Source: Globodera rostochiensis | Lineage: Eukaryota; Nematoda; Chromadorea; Rhabditida; Heteroderidae | NCBI GenBank assembly: GCA_018350325.1 | Contig: JAEVLN010000021.1 | Span: 186,001-250,000 of the forward strand | DNA length: 64,000 nucleotides | Reading direction: 5' to 3' | Shown here: one piece after another, positions 23,254 to 35,106 of the stretch | How the letters are laid out: each line of letters begins with the position of its first letter | Numbering within the stretch: position 1 is the stretch's first letter | The notes under the pieces: model-generated | Database searches by the model: none | Told to the model about the DNA's origin: nothing | What the model saw: only the letters and a program-made list of their open reading frames with translations | Position numbers and translations under genes: made by a program

Positions 23254-23618
23254 ACCCCAATCACGCCAGGTACAACCCTCGAATCAGGCCAGGTACAACA
23301 CCTAATCACGCCAGTACATCCTACCCTCCCATCTCACTCGCCAGCTACAACTCCTCCCATCCCCCAACACAAAAATTGAATTGATCGGGGGTCGGGGAGT
23401 GCGCTTTTGAACTAATCTTGAGTCTGGTTCAACAAAAAGTGGACGCAAATAAGACCAGGTACAACACAAATTGGCCTAAAATCGGACCAGGGGCACAACT
23501 ATTTAGCAGAAATTCGTAACGATTACCCGTTTTCTTTAATTTACCCAATCAATAAATGTCAATTTATATTTAACAAATCTTCGATCAAATCCCGAAACAT
23601 TCGTATTAGATGGGCCGT
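23254..23618. repeat. Degenerate CAGGTACAAC repeats
   Basis: The phrase CCAGGTACAAC, shared with the 52-bp satellite, recurs at about 23267, 23290, 23310 (shortened) and 23455, with CAGCTACAAC and CAGGGGCACAAC variants. The block looks like a decayed right flank of the same satellite locus. Confidence 0.6.
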
Positions 23619-23633
23619 CCCCCCCCCCCCCCC
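23619..23633 (+). repeat. Poly-C tract (15 C)
   Basis: Partner of the 14-C tract at 3040-3053, with a similar 3' flank (TCTTAAGAG against TATTAAGCT). Confidence 0.7.
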
Positions 23634-23864
23634 TCTTAAGAGAACTCCAAAACAATAATTCTATGGGTTGCAATTTGCAAACTACTCAAAACAGCAGAAT
23701 TTTGCGTATCTCTGTTTTTTTCTAATATCTCTACTCACTATCTCTCAATTAAGCACACTATTTAGTCGCATATATTTTTCAATTCTTATCCATATTTTGA
23801 TACCCTTTTTTTCGGTGTTTGCATAAAAAAACGGAGAGAGTTCAATTTCAGGTTCAGCATATTA
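23634..23864. other. Repeat-like flank
   Basis: Less AT-rich than the surroundings, without boundaries or frames; probably part of the composite repeat that continues to 25.2 kb. Confidence 0.3.
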
Positions 23865-24150
23865 AATTCAGTGGAAAAAGGCGTTTTGGATCAAATTTGG
23901 GATAAAAATTATTTCAATGACATTTCCAAAAGGGTCCCCCCTTTGGTCTGGAAATCCAAAACCACTTTTTCGACATAACTCGGTTCTATATTAAGGTATT
24001 AAATCCAACTAAAAAATTTTCTAATAGAGAAAAAAATTAGCTATTTATGTAATTAATAAGTTTTTGAAAATCTCTTTTTGAAAAAATTCTTATGAATTTC
24101 TTTGTAAAAAATTCATTTTTTTCGGAAAATTGACCATAACTTTTTGAATT
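23865..24150 (+). repeat. Dispersed repeat, diverged copy 2
   Basis: Collinear with 17310-17590 (TCAGTGGAAAAAGGCG, TTATTTCAATGACAT, CACTTTTTCGACATAACTCGG, AGCTATTTATGTAATTAATA, GGAAAATTGACCATAAC). This copy sits in a longer block of similar composition that continues to about 25230, so the full element may be larger than the part shared with copy 1. Confidence 0.65.
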
Positions 24151-25230
24151 TTAAACCTTCCAAAACAATATAATATCATAAAAATAGCGCTTATTTTTCT
24201 GCATTTTATGACACCAAAATGATACAAAAAGCCCTTCATCAAAAAAAGTTATGATTTTTTTACTTATTTCCCGAATTTTGGTGATCAAAAAATGAGATAA
24301 CAAAAAATTTCCAAACAACCCACAAAAATATTTTTAAAAACTCGGGAATAATTTAAAAGAATTTTAGAAATTATTTCCACTACCATACATATCAATAGAA
24401 AGTTGGAAAAAATGATTTCATTCAAGCGGATCCGAACCCCCACCCGACCCCTCCACACCCCCACCACTCACCACTACACCACCAAGGACTTAGCTGGGAA
24501 AAAGCGTTTTTCGGAATTTTCGGACAAAATAAACACTAATCGATAGCTCTTGTAAAGTTGGGTCTTGAAAGTATTTTTTATTTTGCCTGAAAAGTACGCC
24601 AAAAAAAGTTAGGCACAAAAAACCGAAAAACCTTCGAGGGGGCCTAGCTCGAAAATTTCAAAAAATTTCTAAACAATCTAAACAACATTCGACGCAGCTT
24701 TCGAAGCTCTACAATAATGCAAAAGATCACAAAGCGCTACGGGCAAACCCAAAAAAGTTAGTGACAAAAAACGAAAATCGGAGTTCCGACCCAGCAATTT
24801 TTGCCGAATTCTGCAGGCCAGAGTTTTCACCTGATCAAAAAGTGATCAAGAGCAAAGTTGCCGGAAACATTCCAACTGGGGTTCCTACCAGCAAGAACTA
24901 AGCGCGCCCGATCCAAAGAAAAAAGTTTTCTTAAGTGGGACTGACTTTTTGACCCGCAATCGGGCCACTGCGCTGCAGGCGTCCATCTGAGCGCCACGCC
25001 TATAATTATTTTGGATGCGCCTCAAAAAATTGGTTAAGAAATGTACAACTTTTATGGGGCTCCCGATGTCAGGAATGCTCAAATTAGTTTTTGAACGCGA
25101 AACCCCTTGTCATACTAACATATTTATAATAAACATCTTATCGGAAAATATAATTTGTCCAGTTCCGTCGGAGGGCGGAGAAGTTCTCTCAGGTCTTACG
25201 CCAGGAATGTAGAATCGTGCTGCGTCGTTT
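24151..25230. other. Less AT-rich block, probable old transposon sequence
   Basis: Composition differs from the surrounding DNA. Phrases such as AAAAAAGTTAGTGACAAAAAA and AAAAAAGTTAGGCACAAAAA recur within it (about 24605 and 24755). Frames of 60-65 codons (24285-24467, 24885-25082, 25015-25212) overlap on opposite strands with no domains. Likely degraded non-coding repeat; class unknown. Confidence 0.4.
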
Positions 25231-26836
25231 CGTTAAATATTTTATAAAGAATTCATAATTTTGGGGGACGCGGCAATATAATACGGGACGTATTTCCCTT
25301 TCAGCAAATATCATGACTAATTTTCTTATATACCAGCTTTATTTTTTTAGAGCGATAATTACTATTATTTATTTTTTATTAATTTAAATGCTTTATAAAA
25401 AAGAAGACAATATTTAAATTATAAACTAATTATAATTTGTATTTATTTTTTGATTTTAGCATAGACCTTTGTCTTTTAAACCTAAACATTTCAAAAATGC
25501 TTTTTGGTTATATATTAATAGTTTTAATTCAAAATTAATGTTACTTATTCCAAATTGCTTTTACCCGGTTATCTCTGCGAATCTTTCCACTAATTAAATT
25601 ATTTTTTCTTAGTTGTATCGAGACAAGTAATTGTGTGGACGTACTTATTCAACGAATATTATCAAGAGTGTTTTAAAAAGGAAAACGAGTATAAAGATTA
25701 CGCAATTTCATTAATAAATTAATTTTAACCACGAGTACGGGCCAATATTTTAAAAATTAAAACAAGTTAAATCGTACACTGAGCGTAGGTGGGGAGAGGA
25801 GTTTGGGAAGGGATGTGGGGGTCGGGATTCGAGATTTGGAACCAAATCTTGGCCCCCATACTGCTATCATTTTCAAAAGGATATTATCCAAATTTTACCG
25901 AGTAATTGTTTAAAATTTCCGTTGTTAATCCAACAAATCCAGTCTCCTATAAAATTGCAAGTTTTGACGATAATTTAACCAAGGGTATCTTTTATAATCA
26001 AGAATTTGAGAATCAACGAAAATATTTATAAAATTGCAGGAGTCATAAAAACACGCGTTAGCAACGGAAATTTAAAGAACCTTTGTAAGGTGGGAAAGGA
26101 TAATCTGAAAATTTTAATAGTTGGGTAAAAGATTCATAGAGTTAAGACAACGTTGCGGCGTTCCGGTAGTCGTCTAGCTTGCGAAACATCACCCGTGTAT
26201 TTATTTTAAATTAAATATTTATTTATTTGGATTGACGTTGAAAAACAAATCTTTGTATCGTTTTTATTACGATAAATTATTTCAAAATGTTTTATTAATT
26301 TATTAATAATTTAGTAACTTTTAGTATATTTATTCAAACATTTTTAAGTTGACAAAAAATATATAAATGAATTTTTTGGTATAGTTTTAATTTTGATCAT
26401 TCAATTAATAGGTTAATTATTTAAGGTTTTAATTCAATTATATTAGCTTATTTGCGCCAATTGCATATGAATTTCCAAACCGAGGACTAGTCGCAAGCGT
26501 ATCCCAAAGCTTCTGGCGTTGCCACAATTGTAACGCGCGTGGTGGCTAATGATGAAAGCTTGACATCATTTGTTTGTTAATTATGTTTTCAGATTTATGA
26601 CTTTACATTCAGTTTTTACTTTTTACATATCTGATTAGTATCCAAGCTAAAAAAATTATGTTGTTCATATGTTCAAAATTTCTTTAAAATTATTAAATAT
26701 TCCTTTCAAAGTTGTGCATTATTAATTTATATTTGATTATAAAAGTTTCTAACATTTAAAAAGCCAAATTTATTTGTTTATCATTTTCTTTTTCGTTTTA
26801 AAATTTTCGTGATTTCTCTTGTTTCAAGTACACTGG
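25231..26836. other. T-rich stretch with G-rich and palindromic patches
   Basis: A G-rich patch lies at 25785-25830, followed by an 8-bp inverted repeat AGATTTGG-AA-CCAAATCT (about 25833-25850). A GC-richer island at 26470-26560 is open on both strands; on - it has an acceptor-like CTTTCATCATTAG and ends in TAG. No gene is called. Confidence 0.35.
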
Positions 26837-26992
26837 TCTCATTAAGTACATCATCGAAATGATGGAGTTTCATAATTACATTAATCTATATTTGTTTTAC
26901 TTTTTTATCATTAAAAGATTATTATTTAGTAATTTTATCAAATTTTAAAATATAATATTTTCAATCATGTTAAATATATGTCGTCAGGCACA
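26837..26992 (+). repeat. Dispersed direct repeat, copy 1
   Basis: About 156 bp from TCTCATTAAG to GTCGTCAGGCA are collinear with 60706-60863, sharing CATAATTACATTAATCTA and AAGATTATTATTTA. The two lie 34 kb apart in the same orientation in T-rich blocks. Confidence 0.8.
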
Positions 26993-27459
26993 TTTCAACT
27001 AGTTTAGAGTTGAGCCTTTTTTTGATAAACTTTTTAGATACCTATTGAGAATTAAGTTGTTGTTTATAATTATTTGTATAATTTAGTTTTTAATTAATTG
27101 TTTAAATTTTAATTTATCCATTTTGATTTGGCTTGAAAACTAATATTTTTTTATAAACCCCTTTTCTAAAATAATATTTATCTTAAAGTAACAAAATATT
27201 TTACTTTTGTATTTTCGTATATTTAATATTTCAGCAAAGTCATACCTTTAATTTATTGGATTGTAGATATGTGTTTGTTAGGATGAATCGCTGTCATTAC
27301 TTTGTTAAATTATTTTTTACAATGAAAATTTAAAAACTGCGCTTCCAGATGCCAAGCACCTGGTTTTTGCAATTATTTAATTTAAATTCAATTTTTTTTT
27401 TTGTTTGATTTGTAACCGTATATGCTTTCTTTAAGTTGCGGCATTTTCAAATGCTTATT
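26993..27459. other. T-rich stretch
   Basis: No features seen. Confidence 0.45.
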
Positions 27460-28910
27460 AATTAATACATTTAATCAGTTGGTTTTCTGTGAAATCTAAA
27501 AAAGTTGAATTAATTCATTATAATTCGCGCCCACCAAACCGATTAATTAGATTTGCGTTTAATTATTTTTATTTTTTGTTTTATCATATAATTGTCAATT
27601 AAATTTTGTTTAAGCCAGTTATAAAATAACAATTTATCTAATAAAGAAATCATGGGGTTTTTAACAATTATTTTTTGTAGCAAATCACCCAGTTTTCTTG
27701 ATTATTGGAAATAATCGTTTTACTAATTTATTCTAAAATCTTTTCTTAAAATATTCACATGTTATATGCTTCAGGTTTTTTAATCGCAATCTCCCGCCAA
27801 TTGCCCGTTGGCCTTTGTTACCACGAGCTTGTCTTGTTTGAGTGGCTTAGCTTTATAATGTGGTAATATTATTTTTTTCCTATATTAAAATTTTAACGAT
27901 GCCGTTATTGATTTTTCTTAGAAATAGTGACTTATGTTGCCAATTATCATTTATTCCAAATTTTAGCGTATATGCTCTGAAATTCTAAGGAATATGTTTT
28001 TTTTGTTATCCGCGCGATGCTGAATTAATCTAACTAGTTTACGTTTTTTTACTTTGTAATTAAAATGATTTGATTTTTAAATATTAAAACTTTTTTCGTC
28101 AGTATTTTAATGGCAGCACGCGCACATTATAAAAAATATAGGGGTACATTCGTCACAAGATGATGAATATTGTAAGTCGATGATAATATATTAAATATGG
28201 TTTTTTCAATTTAATACCTCAAGAGAATTATGGTTTAATTGCATTTGTTTTTCTGTACATAATGTATGGTGTTAAATTTGAGTTTATTTTCTTTCGGTAT
28301 TCAATTGACAAAAACTGCATTTCGAATTGTTAATTTCAGCCCTTTTATTTTTTATTTTGATACGTTCTAATGTACATATCATGCATGTTTCCCTACAAAA
28401 GATATTTTTGCGTGCTTTTTAAAGAACCGCAGCAAAACAAGAAAGTTATTTAAATTAAAAATTGTTTTTGCGTCATTATACTTACAATTTCATTATTATT
28501 TCACATAACCACATTATAAAGCTAAGCAGTCCAACAAGACAAAGAGCTCATCGTAACAAAGGCCAACGGGCATTTGAGCTAAACAATAATTTATAAAATT
28601 AAATTTCCTAAAACAAAATAATCAAGTCAAATTTATAAATAAAATCTTAGTTAAAAATTTAAAAAATTAATAAAACAAAAATATGCAATTTAATTATTAA
28701 AAACAATACGAAATATAATAAACCGCTTTGACGTACAAAGCAATTTGCCATAGAGCGCATGCACTGGCATTAAACAATGTTGATTTGTCTATAAAAAGAA
28801 TTAAACACAAATCTAATCTGTTTGGTGGGCGCGAATTATAATGAATTAATTCAACTTTTTTAGATTTTTCAGAATAACCAACTGATTAATTAATAAGAAC
28901 TTTTTGTAAA
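27460..28910. repeat. Large imperfect foldback, arms about 400 bp
   Basis: Left arm 27460-27870 and right arm 28500-28910 are inverted copies. Outer blocks match almost perfectly (ATAATTCGCGCCCACCAAAC on the left, its complement on the right; GTTGAATTAATTCATTATAA), as do the inner blocks (CCCGTTGGCCTTTGTTAC; CTTAGCTTTATAATGTGG). The arm middles are diverged, and about 630 bp separate the arms. The structure flips the local A/T bias from T-rich to A-rich. It could be a foldback transposon or an inverted duplication; no target duplication was identified and no frame is present. Confidence 0.85.
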
Positions 28911-31859
28911 TATACATTTGTTATTGGGTATATTTTAATTTAATCAAAAGATAAAAATACATAAAACTGCTCCTCCCAAAACCAAATAGTTATTTTATTT
29001 AAGATTATAATTATTAAAATTAAAAATTAATATGCCCTAATAAGCTAAAATAATTAAATTTAAAAACGACAAAGTACGAAATTGTTTGATCTTTCGAAAT
29101 TCAAATAATTTCAGCAACACAACTTACAAATTTTAAATTAGAATTCAAATTACATATGATTATTGTAATCAACGTTTATTATTAACTCATTGCTAAATGC
29201 CGCCATTTTTAATCTCGACGTCTCGTGGGGCTTAGAATTCTAGGTTTTCCGTTTGGAATACAAATTCTTATAAGTTTATCCATTTAAATTAGTTTTGCCA
29301 CATTTTTTGTTTTTGTTTTTTTGGTTTTAAACATAACATATTTTCTTCGTTCTAAATTTTTCCTTGACTTTTTTTCGCTGGTTGCGATATTGGTTAAATA
29401 TTTTTTGTTCGAGTCCCAAGGGGTGCATATTGCAAAGTCAATGCAGTGTTTTGAGGAATGTAGATATTAATAAAAAGGACTTTTAAATTACTTTAATACA
29501 TTACTTTGAAATATTTCATGAATTTCTAATTCCAGTTAATAATTTAAAGATTAACCACACGCATGCGTATTAAAAAATTGGTATGCTTTTATCAAATTGA
29601 AGCTGATATTCAGCTAAATAATTATTTGAATTCATTAAAAATAAATAAGGATTATAAAATTACCAGTTTTTGGATCATTCTCAGACGCACGCCATAATGA
29701 AAAACTGCCGAAAGAACCGAAAAGATATGAAATCTAAATTATTATTTAAATTTTATATTTAAAAAAATTAAGAAATTGAGGATTTGTTTTTAGGTAATGA
29801 AATTAATTTTATGTTGCCTTTAATTAACTATATTTTCTAATCAAAAATTTGGAATAAATTGTTATAACAAATTTTGAATCAATTTAAGAAAGTTGGTTAA
29901 ATTTAAGACTAAAAAAATTGTTGCGAAGAAATAAAATAAGATATATTAAAACATTTCTATCTTTCCCCACATTTAAAAAAAATCCCATGTCTCGTACAGC
30001 ATTTGATAAAAAGGTAATTAATTATCTATTATATTTTTTACTTGCTTGCATTTATTTATTCACGAGCTCTTTTTCTCTTATTTTTTTTAGAAGAAAAATA
30101 TTTTTAATAAAATCTTGCAGATATTTTTTAATGCTCATTTATTAGTATTCATGCCATTATAGCTGAGAAAATGATCCACTTGTAACATGTACGAATATAA
30201 AAAAAGTAAACAAGTAATAAATTTAATTAAAACGACTGTATTAAATTTATAAAATTTTTGTTTTATTTATATTTTTATTACACATTTAATCCAACCCTTC
30301 TCTATTCGGCCAAAAGTCCTATTTCTTATTATTTACTGCAAAAATTATTCCACTTATATCTATCGGCATGTTTCTTCATATTACTTAGTCGGGAGGAAGT
30401 AATGTCATTTTAAAATTATTAATTATTTGCTATTATTTAAAATCCTTTAATAAATTTGTTTCTTTATTTTTTAATATTGCTTATGATTTATTTAATTTAT
30501 CTATTTTTAAAGCATTTATTTTTGGGTTATTTTAAATATTTAAAAATTTTGTTAAAATGATTTGTTTTAATTTATCAATTAACTATCCCCTTCTATTATA
30601 AATTTTAAAAATTATGGTAGAAGTAAAAAATATAATAAATTAATTGCTTTTTTCTTATTAATATCTTTTTTTAAAAATTTTACTATAAATTGCTCTGTTG
30701 AGGTATTGGTCCGCCGGTGAGAAATCAATCGTATAAGGACAATTCTGTTCCATATGGCTAGTATAAACATTATTCGTATAAATATTTATAATACGCAATA
30801 AGCAAGATATTATTAATTATTTTTTAAACTTTTGTAATTTGTTTCAAATTTCAAAATTAAAATAATTCAATGATTTATATTTTTAGTTATTATTTTTAGC
30901 TTGATTAAATATTATAAACAATGTATTTATCTGCGACATTCATCCTTTGCACAGCAAGTGTCCTTCTGCGCCTCAGGCCTGCAATTGTGCTTGTGCTCTT
31001 TAGTGGATCAAACTTTGGTTTAATACCTAAAATAGGATGTTTATTTTTTAATGTTGGTTAAAGCTTGTATTGGTTTATTTTGTTTTGAGTAAATTTAGAT
31101 TTGTCAGCCTTCCACTGCTTATTGCATTTATTTTTATTTTCTTTAAATATTTTGTTTAACTTTTTTGCTGCCATAACCTGTTACATAGCAACGCATTAAT
31201 CAGTGGAACTATTTTTAGTTTTTCACTCAATGCTTCAAACCCAAATTATATTTAAATTTATTGACATCGCTAGTGTTTTGGGTGTTTAACATATACATTT
31301 TTATTATATTACTATTTTAATTTAGTTAATTAATTGTATGAAATTAAAAGTCGACTATTAAGTTTGTTAATCTTGGTATAAATTTATATGCTTTATTAGC
31401 TAGCATCCATTAAATACTTGTTCACTTTTTTGATTTTTTGAAACTTGAATTTTTAATTAATGAAATTGTTTTCTGTTGTGTATTTTTATAAATGATTTTA
31501 TTTATTTGATCAAATTTAATACTTTCTCATTTTAGTGTTTTTAAATTTATCTGGTTAATTTGCGATTACAACTGCTTGAATGCACATTTAAATGTTAGTT
31601 GAAATAATGAACTTAATTATTCGTATTTTATCAATCTCTGGCTTATTTTGATATTTTATCAGATAATGGATTAATTGTGATTTTAAGATAACGAATTAAA
31701 TCGAAGGAACCTTTCAGAAGCTTTTATATAGTTAATTTATTTCCCAACGTAAGCAAATTTAAACTCAAATTTTTATCGATGTGTTTGCATAATGTTGGTT
31801 AACCGATGCAATTCATCACGCGCTATTTCAAGCGTCCTGAATTGGGCAGAAGTCTTCAC
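28911..31859. other. AT-rich stretch, mostly T-biased
   Basis: No repeat found. A GC-richer island at 30700-30765 is open on - within a frame of about 50 codons (MEQNCPYTIDFSPADQYL near its middle) but lacks clear splice sites. A block at 29190-29240 contains CGACGTCTCGTGGGGC. The 75-codon frame at 29918-30145 is AT-driven. Confidence 0.35.
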
Positions 31860-32890
31860 TAGTGCTCGGCACGATACGATATTTCGATAAAAATATCGCG
31901 ATATATCGCGATATTTATATCGAAATATCGTCCGATATATCGTATCGGAAAAATGTTAGGAATTCGATATTTTTCGATACCGATATTGTATCGAAATATC
32001 GTTCGATATATCGTATCGAAAAGTTAAAATATCGCGATATTTTATCGCGTTTGTTCACTCAAAAATTGTATCACAATTTTAATGGATTATATTGATTTAC
32101 AGTTTGAATTTTGTTTGAGACATACTTTTGACAAACAATCCCAGTTCTTTTTTAGTGGGTCCAACCAATTATATCCACAGCTTTGTGGTTTGTCTTTTCG
32201 GTGAGTTTAACTTTTCGTCTGGGTTCTAACCCTCTTGACTGGAAGCAATTATTTTTCTTTCGCCTCTTGTCAGCTACACTTCCCTGATTAATAAAATTTT
32301 TTAAATAAATTTTTTAATAATTTCAATTAAAATACGCGCAAAAGACAAATTTTTTTAAAAATTCATCGCATCTTTTTTGAATTTTTTCTTCAAATTTTAA
32401 CAAAGGTTGCCAATTTTTGTAAAAATTCCCACGCCGGCGCCTATCGGCACCGCCGGACATCCTCCACTCTCATGTAAACCAATTTGTTTTGAAAATTTTT
32501 CCGATCCCAAAATGCTTAATTTTGCAAAAAATGTTGGTGAAATTTCATTTACAAAAAGCCCAAAATTTTCCGACGCACCTGTCGGCATCGTCGGGCTCTC
32601 ACGATTTTCTTTAAAAGGATGGATTCTCATAGTGGAGTTGAAGAGTTAAAAATTTGAAATTTTTATTGTTGCGTTTTTATGACTTTTTTTGCATATTAGT
32701 CAAAAAAAAATTTGCAAAAAATATCGTGATATATCGGTTTTTTTTTCGATATTTTTCGATACCGATATTTTATCGAAATATCGTTCGATATATCGTATCG
32801 GAAAAATGTTAGGAATTCGATATTTTTCGATACCGATATTTTATCGAAATATCGTTCGATATATCGTATCGATGCCATTGCCGAGCACTA
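31860..32890. mobile_element. hAT-type element D with CGATATATCG iteron arms
   Basis: The ends TAGTGCTCGGCA and TGCCGAGCACTA are perfect inverted repeats, flanked by a perfect 8-bp duplication GTCTTCAC (31852-31859 and 32891-32898). Arms (31872-32050 and 32720-32872) consist of ATATCG/CGATAT repeats rich in the palindrome CGATATATCG. A 71-bp block starting CGATATTTTTCGATACCGAT occurs once on the left and twice in tandem on the right. The centre holds the shared GC hairpin (32432-32455) and a second degenerate one (32571-32593), and matches element C over about 60 bp around the hairpin. Open frames in it are by-products of the repeats. There is no transposase, so it moves in trans. Confidence 0.9.
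32432..32455 (+). repeat. Shared GC-rich hairpin, copy in element D
   Basis: Arms CGCCGGCGCC and GGCACCGCCG flank a TATC loop. The upstream phrase CAATTTTTGTAAAAATTCCC and downstream GACATCCTCCA both recur, in inverse orientation, around the second hairpin of element C. A weaker relative (CGACGCACC and GGCATCGTCG) follows at 32571-32593. Confidence 0.75.
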
Positions 32891-32898
32891 GTCTTCAC

Positions 32899-33719
32899 TG
32901 CTTTCTTCTGTGAATTTTTAATGCATTTGGACAATAAAAAATAAAATAATTGCATACAGATTTTAATTGTGTTATTATTTGAAAGCATATTTCTTAATTT
33001 ACTCTTTGTATTTATTTTTAATACCTTTTTTCTGCTTCTTTATATTATTAATAATTTTGTTCTATTATAAATTATTTGACATATTAATAAAAGAAGATAA
33101 GAATAATGTATCAAATTGCGAAATAATTTAAATAAGAAGTAAAAGGGTTCATGTTTCTCAATAATAAATTAACATTGCAGCAATTTTCATTAAATTAAAA
33201 AATGCAACTTTCCACTCGTTTTGATCATTCCGCTCAGAAGGTTGTCTTACATGACCCACGCCACCAACGAGACTTTCTTCATAAAAACATTTAAATTAAT
33301 GGCATGGAATGTGTTCTTTGCAGGGTTACCATAAAAACTTAAATAAACTAAACGTTCAAATAAAAGATATTTACTTTAATATCAAATAAAGTGGACAATT
33401 TTAATAATTTTTTATAACTTTAAGGTTAAGTAATATAAAAATGGCTGTCGACGACAATCGGGTAAATAACGTTAAAGTTTTCCTAAAGTTACATAATTTT
33501 TATTCGGAATTTGCCAACATAACTGAGTTTTCTTTTTGACAAAAGACTTCAAGAAAAAAATAGCTTAAAAAGGTATTATCAAAAATGATAAAAAAAAAAC
33601 ATAAAAATTTTCTAAAAAAATATAATATTGATTTTAATTCTATCAATTTAACTTAAAAAAAGGAACTAAACACTATTGTGTACACCTATATAAATTATAA
33701 AGATGAAATTTTAAAGTGA
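32899..33719. other. AT-rich stretch
   Basis: No repeat. A 30-codon ATG frame at 33202-33294 (begins MQLSTRFDHSAQ) spans a GC-richer patch and includes an acceptor-like TGATCATTCCGCTCAG; it could be a small exon or nothing. Confidence 0.3.
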
Positions 33720-33728
33720 TAACTAAAC

Positions 33729-35097
33729 GGTGCTAGGTCGTTTCGTAAAAACTGCCACCATGGGCGTTTCGTAAATTCGCCAGGGCGTTTCGTAAATCTG
33801 CCACTATGGGCGTTTCGTAAATCTGCCATTATGGGCGTTTCGTAAAACTGCCATTATGGGCGTTTCGTAAATCTGCCACTATGGGCGTTTCGTAAAACTG
33901 CCATTATGGGCGTTTCGTAAAACTGCCATTATGGGCGTTTCGTAAATCTGCCACTATGGGCGTTTCGTAAATTCGCCAGGGCGTTTCGTAAATCTGCCAT
34001 TATGGGCGTTTCGTAAATTCGCCAGGGCGTTTCGTAAATCTGCCATTATGGGCGTTTCGTAAATTTGCCACTATTATATTAATATAATATACATGTACAT
34101 ATTAAGTGGATACACATTTTTATCGATCAAAATAATTTTGTAAACTTCAGATCAGACAAATCTGCCACTATATATTAATATAATATACATGTATATATTA
34201 AGTGGATACACATTTTTATCGATCAAAATAATTTGTAAACTTCAGATCAGACAAATCTGCCACTATATATTAATATAATATACATGTATATATTAAGTGG
34301 ATACACATTTTTATCGATCCAAATATTTTGTAACAAATCTGATATATTAATATAATATACATGTATATATTAAGTGCATACACATTTTTCATCGATCAAA
34401 ATAATTTTGTAAACGTCAGATCAGACAAATAAATTGAAAGCCTCACAATAATTTATTCACCTATTTCGCTCTCGACGATGAAGGCGATTACATTTTTAGT
34501 AACTTTAATGTTATCTGCACAGCAAATTTTAATTTGTGGCATTAGTTTTGAAGAATTTGCATCTTGAGCTGTATTTTAAGAAAGAAATAAAAACACGCGG
34601 AGATTTATTGGGAAAATTGGACGAATTTAGTCAATTAAATTAACATGAATTTATCGTTTAGAGTTTTTTATGTTGGTCAGTTCGAATTTTTGGAGAGCAA
34701 TTCAAAGGGAAGGTAAATTGAATAGAAAGGATAATGGAAAATTTACTACCTACATCTTTCTGAATTATATTTTTATATATTTGTTAATAAAATTTTAATT
34801 CCTTTCGTTCGATAAAAATGTGTATATATTTATATATATAATAGTGGCGAATTTACGAAACGCCCATAGTGGCAGATTTACGAAACGCCCATAATGGCAG
34901 ATTTACGAAACGCCCATAATGGCAGATTTACGAAACGCCCATAATGGCAGATTTACGAAACGCCCATAATGGCAGATTTACGAAACGCCCATAATGGCAG
35001 ATTTACGAAACGCCCATAATGGCAGATTTACGAAACGCCCATAATGGCAGATTTACGAAACGCCCATAATGGCGCATTTACGAAACGCCCCAGCACG
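33729..35097. mobile_element. Mutator-like foldback element with tandem-repeat arms
   Basis: The left end GGTGCTAGGTCGTTTCG and the right end (other strand CGTGCTGGGGCGTTTCG) differ at three of 17 bases. They are flanked by a perfect 9-bp direct repeat TAACTAAAC (33720-33728 and 35098-35106). Nine-base duplications point to the Mutator superfamily. Both arms are tandem arrays of a 25-bp unit (GGGCGTTTCGTAAATCTGCC plus ATTAT): about 13 units on the left with some shortened ones, about 9.5 inverted on the right. Inside lie 3.3 copies of a 112-bp repeat (34062-34435) whose complement reappears beside the right arm. No transposase frame. The short MITE at 7872-8263 is a relative. Confidence 0.85.
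34062..34435 (+). repeat. 112-bp tandem repeat inside the Mutator-like element
   Basis: About 3.3 copies from TATATTAATATAATATACAT through CACATTTTTATCGATC to AGATCAGACAAATCTGCC. The third copy is shortened. The start of the unit continues the arm sequence, and its inverse (GATAAAAATGTG...ATAGTGGC) lies at 34812-34856, so the terminal inverted repeat effectively extends into this array. Confidence 0.9.
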
Positions 35098-35106
35098 TAA
35101 CTAAAC

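Noticed and set aside
22823..23309. Long overlapping open frames of 84-147 codons on both strands
   Set aside because: They are produced by the 30-bp tandem repeat, whose period is a multiple of three; peptides are exact decamer repeats in every frame.
31862..32913. Frames of 60-80 codons on both strands
   Set aside because: Generated by the CGATAT repeats and core of element D; opposite-strand frames overlap and none has a domain.
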